Part shown: positions 57,201-64,000 of the stretch, one piece after another
Numbering within the stretch: position 1 is the stretch's first letter
Layout of the letters: every line of letters begins with the position of its first letter
From: Paraburkholderia phenazinium
GTDB lineage: Bacteria; Pseudomonadota; Gammaproteobacteria; Burkholderiales; Burkholderiaceae
DNA length: 64,000 nt
Assembly: GCF_900141745.1 (NCBI RefSeq)
Contig: NZ_FSRM01000002.1
Coordinates: 3,410,001-3,474,000 of the forward strand
Direction: 5' to 3'
Translations under genes and position numbers: made by a program
Notes under the pieces: model-generated
What the model was told of the DNA's origin: nothing
The model's input: only the letters and a program-made list of their open reading frames with translations
The model's database searches: none

Positions 57201-57588
57201 GAACGCCATTCTGATCGTGGAGTTCGCGGTGGAAGGACAGGCCCACGGCATGACGCTTTACGATGCCGTGCTGACCGCGGGCAAGCAGCGCTTGCGCCCG
57301 ATCCTGATGACCTCGATGGCCTTCATTCTTGGGGTATTGCCGCTCGTGCTGTCGTCAGGGGCTGGCGCCTCTTCCCGGCATGAAATCGGCACGGGCGTGA
57401 TTGGCGGGATGATCTTTGCGACCTTCTTCGGGCTCTTGCTGATCCCGGTGTTTTACGTGGTCGTGCGGCGTGTGCTGGGCGATAAGCTCGACGAGGTCTC
57501 GCACAGGCTGCCGCACCATGGTGGAGATGATGCAGGTGGCACAGGCGGCACGGGTGGCACAACGGCCACAGGTGACGCGAATCCCTGA
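54295..57588 (+). CDS. RND multidrug efflux transporter (HAE1 family)
   Basis: This 1097-residue inner-membrane pump has TM1 immediately after MPKFFIDRPVFAWVI, the proton-relay pair in GIVVDDAIVVIENVER (TM4), and a duplicated 12-TM plan with large periplasmic loops. It is about 50 residues longer than AcrB, because a Ser/Thr-rich insertion (about 783-825) lies in the second periplasmic loop and the tail is Gly/Thr-rich. It exports hydrophobic drugs or solvents using proton motive force. Confidence 0.94.
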   Translation: MPKFFIDRPVFAWVIPILICLIGVISMLNLGIDSYPDIAPPEVTVTATYPGASAATMESTVTQVIEQQLTGIDNLLYFNSASNSNGTVTITLSFATGTNPDTAEVQVQNKVALAQPLLPAAVTQQGVVVAKASPDILLFISLQSSNPAIDAYRLSDIVASQIQPVIARVNGVGNTFELGSEYAVRIWLNPDKLQGYGLSTTQVLNAVSAQNAQFATGSLGADPAVKGQVFTATVSGDSLFSSIKQFNNIILLTNNNGTVVRLSDVARITFGAQSYGSAAVYKGKAAGGMGVYLLPGANALAVAKAVKAEMGVLAKDLPPGVTWNVPYDTTPFITASITDVVRTLIEAIALVFVVMLIFLQNLRATIIPTLVIPVALLGTFIGLSLLHYTLNQLTLFGMVLAIGIVVDDAIVVIENVERIMTEENLQPREATRKAMGQITGAIIAITVVLSAVFIPSALQPGATGIIYAQFALTIAVSMAMSAFLAMSFTPALCAAILKPTDHHKKNVVFRWFDKGFDRVNATYFRQIGGAVRHAPRWMIVFLLLVLLTGFLYTRLPTSFVPDEDQGFILALVNLPTGATLQRTDAAMTAMSEKLEHSAIAKDIDSVFQVEGFSFVGSSENVGMAFIKLTDWGQRSQTAMQLIPQVNRLLHGQQDAQIFAVNLPTIRGLSQFGGVDMYLQARAGQSRAELAKAEGILLANAAKNPTLYGIRPNSLPEAPQLQVSVDRVQAQAMGLSLTDVYNSIQMELAPFYVNQFTYGGRVKRVYLQADAPYRMGVDAFEHIYTPSGITSASTGATSTATSTTNTSGYLTNVNPSATDTSLSPYNMVPLSSVVKSHWDVGPVALPRYNGYSAIEIVGNPAPGYSTGQAMDAVQKIINTQLPSGFAADWTGQSYQEIIAGNSATLLMILSIVVVFLCLAALYESWSIPVAVLLVVPLGMLGMLSFCLLTGVPNDIYFKIGLVTVIGLAAKNAILIVEFAVEGQAHGMTLYDAVLTAGKQRLRPILMTSMAFILGVLPLVLSSGAGASSRHEIGTGVIGGMIFATFFGLLLIPVFYVVVRRVLGDKLDEVSHRLPHHGGDDAGGTGGTGGTTATGDANP

Positions 57589-57627
57589 GACGGGGTCTCC
57601 GTGATCTGAAACGCCTCGGTGCTACCG

Positions 57628-57670
57628 AACGGGCGTTGCCGGCAGAGATGCGCGGCAACGCCCGTTTTTT
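57628..57670 (+). terminator. strong intrinsic terminator of the RND operon
   Basis: AACGGGCGTTGCC (57628-57640) and GGCAACGCCCGTT (57654-57666) form a 13-bp perfect stem with a 13-base loop, followed by T residues to 57670. Confidence 0.9.
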
Positions 57671-57688
57671 ATTGAGGCTCGTCAGCGG

Positions 57689-59149
57689 TCAGTGACGCTC
57701 GGGAAAGCGCAGCTTCGAATGATTGCGGCCGTACGAAAAATAGATGATCAAGCCGATCACCAGCCACACGACGAGCCGCATCCACGTGACGAGCGGCAGT
57801 CCCACCATCAGCAACAGGCAGAACAGAATCCCCAGCACCGGCACGATCGGCACGCCCGGGGCCCGGAACGGGCGCGAAGCGCCGGAGTCGCTGCGCCGCA
57901 AATAGATCACGGCGCCGCAGACGAGAATGAACGCGAACAGCGTGCCGATGCTGACCATCTCGCCCAGCACGCTGATCGGCGTCAGCGCCGCCACGATGGC
58001 GACGATCGTGCCGATCATGATCTGGCTCAGATGCGGAGTCTGAAGACGCGGATGAACCCGCGCGAAAAGCGGCGGCAGCAAACCGTCCTGCGACATCGTG
58101 AAGAAGATCCGGCTCTGTCCATACAGCAGCACGAGAATCACGGTGGTGAGCCCCGTCAGCGCGCCGATCTTGATCAGGACTGAGAACCATGTGAGGCCGA
58201 TGGCATCCACGCCCTTGGCGATCGGATCAGGCACGTTCAGATCCGCGTACGGTACGAGCCCGGTGAGGACCCCGGCGACGAGGATATACAGCACGGTACA
58301 GATAATCAGGGATCCCAGGATACCGATCGGCATGTCGGTCTGCGGCTTTCTCGCCTCCTGCGCTGCGGTGGATACTGCATCGAAACCGATGAACGCGAAA
58401 AACACCACGGCCGAGCCACGCAGAATGCCGCTCATGCCGAAGTTGCCGAACTCCCCTGTATTCGCCGGAATGAACGGATGCCAGTTGGCCGGCTTGATGA
58501 AAAACATCCCCAGCGCGATGAAGGCCACCACCACGATCAGCTTGACCGCCACCATGATGTTGTTGAGCCGTGCGGACTCCTTCGTACCGAGCACCAGCAT
58601 CGTAGTCAGGATGGCGATGATCACGATGGCCGGCAGATTGACGATACCTGTGGCCGTGGTGCCGTCGGCGAGCTTGATGATGGTGCCGGGGGCGGTCGAC
58701 AGGGTCGGCGGGATGTTGATTCCCGCGTTATGCAGCAGACTCACGATATAACCGGACCAGCCGACTGCGACGGTCGCGGCGCCCATTGCATATTCGAGGA
58801 TCAGGTCCCAGCCGATGATCCACGCGAAGATCTCGCCGAGGGTTGCATAGGTGTACGTATAGCTGCTGCCGCATACGGGCAGCATGGCAGCCAGTTCCGA
58901 GTAGCACAGGCCAACGAACGCGCACGCAATGCCACCGAGGATGAACGAAAGAATGATGCCCGGGCCGGCGAACTGCGCCGCCGCGGTGCCGGTCAGGACA
59001 AAGATGCCGGCGCCGATGATGGCGCCGATTCCCATCGCTGTGATGCTGGTGGCGCCCAGCGTTTTCGACAGCGAGTGGCCTCCCTCCGTATCCGCGCTTC
59101 CGACGATATCGGCGACGGATTTCCGTGCCATGTAGCTCGTATCAGCCAT
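57689..59149 (-). CDS. APC-family amino-acid permease (CAT-like)
   Basis: This 486-residue protein has 12 to 14 predicted helices. Family blocks are GATSITAMGIGAIIGAGIFVLTG (helix 1), SSYTYTYATLGEIFAWIIGWDLILEYAMG and FFAFIGFDAVSTAAQEARKPQTDMP. It probably imports a cationic or other amino acid with protons. It lies upstream of and in the same direction as nothing else close, and converges with the RND terminator. The GntR gene 200 bases upstream may regulate it. Confidence 0.9.
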   Translation of the reverse strand: MADTSYMARKSVADIVGSADTEGGHSLSKTLGATSITAMGIGAIIGAGIFVLTGTAAAQFAGPGIILSFILGGIACAFVGLCYSELAAMLPVCGSSYTYTYATLGEIFAWIIGWDLILEYAMGAATVAVGWSGYIVSLLHNAGINIPPTLSTAPGTIIKLADGTTATGIVNLPAIVIIAILTTMLVLGTKESARLNNIMVAVKLIVVVAFIALGMFFIKPANWHPFIPANTGEFGNFGMSGILRGSAVVFFAFIGFDAVSTAAQEARKPQTDMPIGILGSLIICTVLYILVAGVLTGLVPYADLNVPDPIAKGVDAIGLTWFSVLIKIGALTGLTTVILVLLYGQSRIFFTMSQDGLLPPLFARVHPRLQTPHLSQIMIGTIVAIVAALTPISVLGEMVSIGTLFAFILVCGAVIYLRRSDSGASRPFRAPGVPIVPVLGILFCLLLMVGLPLVTWMRLVVWLVIGLIIYFSYGRNHSKLRFPERH

Positions 59150-59335
59150 GATGAGTCGTCCCGTTCAAATGGTTTTTGGACGCGAACCGACTCGGCTTGC
59201 TTCGGCCCGCGAAGCACGACAAAAGCATCTGTTACCGAATACTGGCAGGGCTAAGGTGGAGAGAAAGTGGAATTAAGTGTAGTCCGAATCAGAAGTAAAG
59301 TGAAATAACGGCTCGGCGCCGCTTGCAGAGTCTTG

Positions 59336-60007
59336 TCAGCCCTGGTCCGTCTCGAGCATCCTCATCGCGGCTTTTTCCGCATTCGCCACGTGTAGCCGGG
59401 CGGCCGCCTCTGCAGCTTGCGCATCGCGCGCCTTGAGCGCTTTGTAGAGCTTGTCGATTTCCCGCAAGCTGGCTGGCAGGCGGTCGGGATGCATCAGGGA
59501 CGTGGCGCGTAGCAGATTGACGCGTGAATAGAGGCTCGTCAGGATCTCCTTGATCAGGCCGTTGCCGCAGTTGCCGAGCAGCACGTCATACAGGTCGCCC
59601 TTGGCCTTCAGCACGGCATCCTGATTGCCGGAGTGTGCCGCCACCTTCAATGCCTGGGCGCGCTCGCCAAATTGTGCGATCGCCGCATCGTCGGCGTGAC
59701 GGGTAAACTCGGCGGCGGCAAATCCTTCGAGCAGGCCGCGGATCGCATACAGCTCGGTCGCTTCCTCCCTGGAAATGACCGCGACAGTCGGCCCCTTGTG
59801 CGGCACAATGCGCACCAGCTTCTCGGCTTCGAGCCGGCGCAGCGCTTCGCGGATCGACGTGCGGCTCACGCTCAACGACTCGCAGAGTTCACGCTCGATC
59901 AGGCGCGCCCCAGGCGCAAAGCGTCCCGACATGATCGCCTGCCGGAGCACGTGCTCCACCTGGTGACGTAGCGTCTCAGGCCGTATCAGCTCCATATCGG
60001 CTGCCAT
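59336..60007 (-). CDS. GntR-family regulator with FCD domain
   Basis: This 223-residue protein has an N-terminal winged HTH (VEHVLRQAIMSGRFAPGARLIERELCESLSVSRTSIREALRRLEAEKLV) and an all-helical FCD domain with metal-binding His/Asp residues (from about 85). ATG 60007 was chosen; a TTG at 60028 is weaker. FadR-type regulators respond to small acids or amino acids; the permease at 57689-59149 is a plausible target. Confidence 0.88.
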   Translation of the reverse strand: MAADMELIRPETLRHQVEHVLRQAIMSGRFAPGARLIERELCESLSVSRTSIREALRRLEAEKLVRIVPHKGPTVAVISREEATELYAIRGLLEGFAAAEFTRHADDAAIAQFGERAQALKVAAHSGNQDAVLKAKGDLYDVLLGNCGNGLIKEILTSLYSRVNLLRATSLMHPDRLPASLREIDKLYKALKARDAQAAEAAARLHVANAEKAAMRMLETDQG

Positions 60008-60068
60008 GATTGTATTCCCGTCTGACAATTCACATGGCTGCTATGGTACTCGAATCCCTGTGACAGGC

Positions 60069-60091
60069 AAAATCCCCGGCAGGAACCGGGG
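60069..60091 (-). terminator. terminator of the MipA/OmpV gene
   Basis: On the minus strand CCCCGG, a 6-base loop and CCGGGG are followed by ATTTT, just past the mipA-like stop. Confidence 0.6.
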
Positions 60092-60103
60092 CTGAGGCTT
60101 CGC

Positions 60104-60934
60104 TCAGAACCGGTAGCTCGAGAACAACCCATATGTGAGCTGGGTTTTCTTCTCGACAATGGGACTCCCGCTGACATCGCCGCGGAGCCTGGCGGCGATC
60201 ACGGTAGCGCCCACGTCCCATTGCCTGGAAAGCCTGTAGTCAGCCTTGACGGAGACGTTCAGCGAAGCGACGCCCGCCCCCGGCGCGTATTCAGGCAGAC
60301 CGGAACGCTGGCTCTGGCCGGGGTCGACACCGTAGAAAGTCCGGTTGTACTGGCTGCTGCCCCACGTCAGTCCGGGCCCAGCGCTCAACGTGAGCGCGTC
60401 CACCGGCTGATACTTTCCTTCCAGGCCCAAGGTGGCCACCGTGCCCTCGTGCTTGCCGAGAATGTCGGTCATGACGCTGCCGCGCGCCGTGAACCAGTCG
60501 AGCGTATAGCTGCCGAACAGGCCGGCATGGGCGGTACGGGAGATGTCGCCGATGCCTTGCAGGCGTGCATCGTCGGACTGGTCGCGCGGCTGGATGAAAT
60601 CGTACGACAGCAACGCGGCGAGCTGCCAATGCGAGTCCTTATAGAGGTAGGCACCCATCCCCAGCGGCGTATTTGCCTCGGGCACCGTACCGATGAAATA
60701 ACGCCCGTTGCTCGCGCCGAGTAACGGAATCGGCTCAAATTTGCGATCGCTCGCGCCCGGATATTCGGGCAGGCTCAAAACTCCCGTGCCGACGGTGAAA
60801 TGCCAACCGTCGGGCAACATCGCGTTCGGCGATGCGGGCGCTGTAACGTCATCAGCCATAGCGTCAATCGAACCGGCACACAGTATTGCGCCGAGTAACA
60901 GATATTTTGAATAATGATGGACGCGTACTTTCAT
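60104..60934 (-). CDS. MipA/OmpV-family outer membrane protein
   Basis: This 276-residue protein has a Sec signal peptide ending DAMADD (about 1-28). A beta-barrel follows, with repeated aromatic-ended strands; HFTVGTGVLSLPEYPGASDRKFEPIPLLG is the family block, and the C-terminal Phe (FSSYRF) fits the Bam signal. MipA scaffolds murein enzymes in E. coli; OmpV-type members are porin-like, so the role here is uncertain. Confidence 0.88.
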   Translation of the reverse strand: MKVRVHHYSKYLLLGAILCAGSIDAMADDVTAPASPNAMLPDGWHFTVGTGVLSLPEYPGASDRKFEPIPLLGASNGRYFIGTVPEANTPLGMGAYLYKDSHWQLAALLSYDFIQPRDQSDDARLQGIGDISRTAHAGLFGSYTLDWFTARGSVMTDILGKHEGTVATLGLEGKYQPVDALTLSAGPGLTWGSSQYNRTFYGVDPGQSQRSGLPEYAPGAGVASLNVSVKADYRLSRQWDVGATVIAARLRGDVSGSPIVEKKTQLTYGLFSSYRF

Positions 60935-61348
60935 CGAAATCTCCGGGCTGGAAGCTCATGACTTCAGCCGATCAGGGAAGGGAAGCGGCATGATGCGCAG
61001 CGCGGGCATGGGCGGCCAGCCGCTTGCGATGAAACGACGGGAGGTGGCGCGAGAAGGGATAAAGACGGCGCGAGTCGCGGGAGGCTTTCAATCAAAAAAG
61101 CCGTCAACCGGTTTCAACAAAAAAACGACATTTATCGTTCGAAGCTATTACCGCTGTAATCGTTGAAACGGCTTTATCGTAAAATCAGCCCGCGGCGGTA
61201 AGGGGTATTAACAAAGCCATCGCGCTGCACAAAAATAGTCACGGATCTTCATAATCAGATCCCTCGACAAAAACTCGCTCAGCTGCGTGCGCTCGCCTCG
61301 AAGACCGCCTAAACAAATTTTCAAACAATAGAAAAGATGGAGAGACGG
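60935..61348. promoter_or_regulatory. divergent region between MipA and porin genes
   Basis: There is no gene here. GTTTCAAC (61111-61118) and GTTGAAAC (61162-61169) form an inverted repeat about 180-240 bases before the porin start, inside an AT-rich stretch, possibly part of a structured leader. GGAGAG precedes the porin ATG. Confidence 0.45.
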
Positions 61349-62446
61349 ATGAAAAAATTCCACCTGATGGCGAGTTCCGGCGCAGCCGCTGCAGCACTCG
61401 CAATGTTCGCGCCCAGCGCATTCGCCCAAAGTTCAGTCACGCTGTACGGCCTCGTCGATACGACGGTTCGTTACCTGTCGAATGCAAATGCGAACAACGA
61501 CGGCCAGGTTGCGATGGGAGAAGGCGTCGAAACACCGAGCCGGTGGGGCTTGAAGGGTACCGAAGACCTGGGCGGCGGCCTCTCGGCCGTGTTCCGGTTG
61601 GAGAACCAGTTCCAGCTCTGGTCAGGCAAGCTCGATAACAGCAGCAACCAGTTGTTCCAGCGTCAGGCGTACGTCGGGCTGTCGAGCAGCCAGTACGGCA
61701 CGGTGACGTTGGGCCGCCAGCAGACGCCGTTCTTCGAGCAGATGGGCAACACCTACGACCCGTTGACCGTCGCCGACTTCTGGCAGGACAGCTACGTGTA
61801 TAACCCGGTCGGCCCGTTCCTGTTCACGAACAGCTCGGTCAAGTACAGCGGCACGTTCGCCGGCCTGACGGTCGAGGGCATGTACGGCTTCGGCGGCGTG
61901 CCGGGCAGCGTCGGCTCGAACAGCATGTACGGCTTGACGGCTTCGTACTCGATTGGACCGCTGTCGGCCGACGTCGGCTTCCAGCAGAATGACGTCGAGG
62001 GCAAGAAATTCAACATCGTCAACGTAAGCACCGTGTATGCGTTCACCCCGGCCGTGAAGGTGCTTGCGGGCTGGCTGCATTCGCAGGACGAAACCGGTAC
62101 GGCCGACTTCGCCCAGCAGCAGGTCGGCGCGCCGTTGCTGGCATCCGCGAGCCCGGACCGTATTGACGACAGCTTCTATGTCGGTTCGAGCTGGCAAGTG
62201 ACCTCGCCGCTGACGTTGACAGTAGCGGGCTACTACGATCACGCCCGCAACGCGGCGTTCCTCGACGGCGCGCTCGGCGTCGGTATCAACTACTCGGCCA
62301 CGGTGCTCGCCGAGTATGCGCTGTCCAAGCGCACCGAGGTCTACGGCACGGTCGACTTCACCCGCGGCAACGGCGCGTTCCTCTCCGACTACCCGGGCCG
62401 CAACAACCAGACCGGCGTCGCAGTCGGCCTGCGAAATCTGTTCTAA
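61349..62446 (+). CDS. general porin (Burkholderia type)
   Basis: This 365-residue protein has a Sec signal peptide ending SAFAQ (about 1-27), then SSVTLYGLVDTTVRYLSNANAN, WGLKGTEDLGGGLSAVFRLENQF and the C-terminal GVAVGLRNLF with terminal Phe. It forms a trimeric 16-strand pore for small hydrophilic solutes in the outer membrane. Start: ATG 61349 with GGAGAG upstream, rather than the in-frame ATG at 61337. Confidence 0.94.
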   Translation: MKKFHLMASSGAAAAALAMFAPSAFAQSSVTLYGLVDTTVRYLSNANANNDGQVAMGEGVETPSRWGLKGTEDLGGGLSAVFRLENQFQLWSGKLDNSSNQLFQRQAYVGLSSSQYGTVTLGRQQTPFFEQMGNTYDPLTVADFWQDSYVYNPVGPFLFTNSSVKYSGTFAGLTVEGMYGFGGVPGSVGSNSMYGLTASYSIGPLSADVGFQQNDVEGKKFNIVNVSTVYAFTPAVKVLAGWLHSQDETGTADFAQQQVGAPLLASASPDRIDDSFYVGSSWQVTSPLTLTVAGYYDHARNAAFLDGALGVGINYSATVLAEYALSKRTEVYGTVDFTRGNGAFLSDYPGRNNQTGVAVGLRNLF

Positions 62447-62458
62447 ATCCGCAGCATC

Positions 62459-62490
62459 TCCGCGAGGTGGCTGAAACGGCCGCCTCGCGG
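62459..62490 (+). terminator. hairpin after the porin gene
   Basis: CGCGAGGTGGC and GCCGCCTCGCG pair over 11 bp (one G-U), 14 bases past the stop. Only a weak T-tract follows. Confidence 0.55.
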
Positions 62491-62559
62491 ACGATCCTTT
62501 GCTGCTGGCCTCACCCTCTGAAGGCATCGCGTCAACAATGGCGCTCCAGGGAATGCACG

Positions 62560-63426
62560 CTAACTGCTGGTCGTTGCGACCAGCAGTTCCTCAGCGTTGT
62601 TCGGCGGGCGCAAGCCATCGGTCCTGCCGGCGAAGTAGCGTTGTGTCAGATCAGCCGCGGATACGTGCCGTGCTTCTTCAAAGCCCGCTTCGCAGGCCAT
62701 TTCCCGGATCTCCGCCGGGGTGAAGAAACTCACGAAAGGCGTACCGCTTGCCCGCGCGCCCTTCTCCGCCATCTCGAGCCCGGGTCGCACCTCCGGGTCC
62801 GCCAGTTCCAGCGGTAGCAGAAACGTCATGGCGAGCGTCGACCCTCGGGCGAGCGCCGCCACTTCGCGCAACGTGGCCGAGTTCGCCTCTTTGCTGAGAT
62901 ACATGCTGACGCCCGTCGACACGACAATGGCCGGCTGGCTCTCATCGAAACCGGCGGACACGAGCCCTTCCCGCCAGCTTCCCCCCGCCTCGAAGTCCAC
63001 TGGCACGAAACGTAACCAGTCCGGCACGCCGAAGCCGAGTTCGATCAGGCGCTGACGCTTCCATGCCTGCGGGCCGGGCTGATCGATCTCGAAGACCTTG
63101 AGATGGGACGCAATCTCCGGGCGCCGCTGCGCGAAGCTGTCGAGGCCGGCGCCGAGAATCACATACTGACCGACGCCGCGGCCGGCCTGTTCCACGACCA
63201 GATCCTCGATGAAGCGGGCACGCGCCACGATCGAGGCGCGAAACGGCCGCGTGAACTGCGGGTCCATGTCACCACGGCTGCGCCAGTTCTCGTCCGGCGA
63301 CAGCAGCTTGAGGCCGATCTCGTCTTCCAGCACATGCGGCAGCGAGTCGGACTGGACATGCAGTGCACGCCACAACGCGACTCGCGCTGCGGTGCTGTCG
63401 GGTGCGATATCGTGCCCGTCGGTCAT
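62560..63426 (-). CDS. LCMT/TIGR00027-type SAM-dependent methyltransferase
   Basis: This 288-residue protein has ARARFIEDLVVEQAGRGVGQYVILGAGLDSFAQRRP (SAM motif), FEIDQPGPQAWKRQRL and IVVSTGVSMYLS, as in the leucine-carboxyl-methyltransferase-like family found in many actinobacteria and burkholderias. The substrate is unknown. It has the same orientation as, and lies just downstream of, the AraC gene, 54 bases apart. Confidence 0.87.
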   Translation of the reverse strand: MTDGHDIAPDSTAARVALWRALHVQSDSLPHVLEDEIGLKLLSPDENWRSRGDMDPQFTRPFRASIVARARFIEDLVVEQAGRGVGQYVILGAGLDSFAQRRPEIASHLKVFEIDQPGPQAWKRQRLIELGFGVPDWLRFVPVDFEAGGSWREGLVSAGFDESQPAIVVSTGVSMYLSKEANSATLREVAALARGSTLAMTFLLPLELADPEVRPGLEMAEKGARASGTPFVSFFTPAEIREMACEAGFEEARHVSAADLTQRYFAGRTDGLRPPNNAEELLVATTSS

Positions 63427-63480
63427 GACTGTGGCTCCTGTGGGTTCGTGTTCGTCTGGACAAAAAAACGATGCGCAACG

Positions 63481-64000
63481 CTAGGCCACGACCGTCTTCA
63501 ATGAGGCGATATCGCGCCGGGGCGGCGCGCCAAACATGCGCGCGTATTCACGGCTGAATTGCGATGCGCTTTCGTAGCCCACCTGATACGCGGCCACTTC
63601 GGCGTTGGCGTCCCCTGTCACCATCAGATGACGCGCTTCGAGCAGGCGTAGCTGCTTCTGGTATTGCAGCGGCGTCATCGAGGTGAGCGCCTTGAATTGC
63701 CTATGGAATGCGGAGGGACTCATTTGCGCCACGGCCGCCAGTTCCTCGATGCGGATCGTCTCGGCGAACTGGTCCCGTAACGTATGGATCGCTGTAACCA
63801 CTCTCTGCGCATGACTGTTCGCCAGCACAACCTTGGCGACCTCGCCGCCATGAGGCCCCGTCAGCAGCCAATAGCAGATCTCCCGCATGATCATCGGTGC
63901 GAGGATGGGAATCGCCCGCGGCGTATCGAGCAGACGCACCATACGCAGCACGCAGTCGGCAAGCGGACCGTCGAAGTCGGTGACAAATACACCGCGGCCC
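63481..64000 (-). CDS. AraC-family regulator with AraC_N domain (5' end outside window)
   Basis: The frame is open to the window end; the visible 172 residues (starting in frame at 63999) hold the end of the AraC N-terminal domain (LLDTPRAIPILAPMIMREICYWLLTGPHG). A double HTH follows (IEELAAVAQMSPSAFHRQFKALTSMTPLQYQKQLRLLEARHLM, and VAAYQVGYESASQFSREYARMFG). It may control the adjacent methyltransferase gene. Confidence 0.86.
   Translation of the reverse strand, partial: GRGVFVTDFDGPLADCVLRMVRLLDTPRAIPILAPMIMREICYWLLTGPHGGEVAKVVLANSHAQRVVTAIHTLRDQFAETIRIEELAAVAQMSPSAFHRQFKALTSMTPLQYQKQLRLLEARHLMVTGDANAEVAAYQVGYESASQFSREYARMFGAPPRRDIASLKTVVA

Noticed and set aside
54250..57246. Antisense open frame of 998 codons opposite the RND pump
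   Set aside because: It mirrors the pump gene exactly, has no ribosome binding site or family motif, and its composition follows the GC-rich codon positions of the sense gene.

Overview
The window is GC-rich DNA with dense, high-GC coding. Several family types point to a Burkholderiaceae chromosome or second replicon, most likely Paraburkholderia, Caballeronia or Burkholderia. These include DUF4148-type small exported proteins, a 44-residue exported His/Cys peptide, a Burkholderia-style porin, an RND pump beside a TetR gene, and a LacI-controlled sugar ABC operon. This placement is inferred from protein families recalled from memory; no search was run. No rRNA, tRNA, CRISPR array, transposase or phage structural gene is visible.

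Layout. 1-3.7 kb: 3' part of an FAD amine oxidase (PuuB/OrdL type), a DUF2891 protein and small exported proteins. 3.8-10.2 kb (minus): a four-gene, fully overlapping operon of three SPFH/HflK-HflC-like membrane proteins and a P1B-type metal ATPase. 10.5-14.2 kb: a likely small RNA, small proteins, a superinfection-immunity-like membrane protein, a glutathione S-transferase and an orphan histidine kinase whose phospho-acceptor position is lost. 14.2-22.5 kb (minus): a ribitol catabolic operon (AraC regulator, xylose-type ABC importer, ribitol dehydrogenase, FGGY kinase, MFS transporter).

22.8-31.4 kb: a secreted esterase, then a compact cluster of FkbM-like methyltransferase, two APH-fold kinases, radical SAM enzyme, asparagine-synthetase-like enzyme, GT1 glycosyltransferase, CmcI-like methyltransferase and NodB-type deacetylase. 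Several genes abut or overlap. It looks like an uncharacterised glycosylated small-molecule or glycan pathway and is the best candidate for a new system. 31.4-37.7 kb: LacI regulator and a divergent CUT1 ABC operon without its own ATPase, ending in a Gfo/Idh/MocA dehydrogenase and a ThuA-like protein, resembling rhizobial thuEFG-AB.

37.9-45.3 kb: a DUF4148 protein, a 1.2-kb gene-poor stretch, an exported Gly-rich repeat protein, an HD-domain protein, a 37-codon ORF with a near-perfect ribosome binding site, catalase, and a divergent O-methyltransferase/TetR pair. 45.3-50.4 kb: an isolated accD, a possible Amj (DUF2837) remnant, a short DsbG-like protein, a PRISE-type SDR and an EnvZ/OmpR-type two-component pair. 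50.4-57.7 kb: TetR repressor and divergent RND pump operon in the order OMF-MFP-RND, closed by a strong terminator. 57.7-64 kb: APC amino-acid permease, GntR/FCD regulator, MipA/OmpV protein, porin, LCMT-type methyltransferase and a truncated AraC regulator at the window end.
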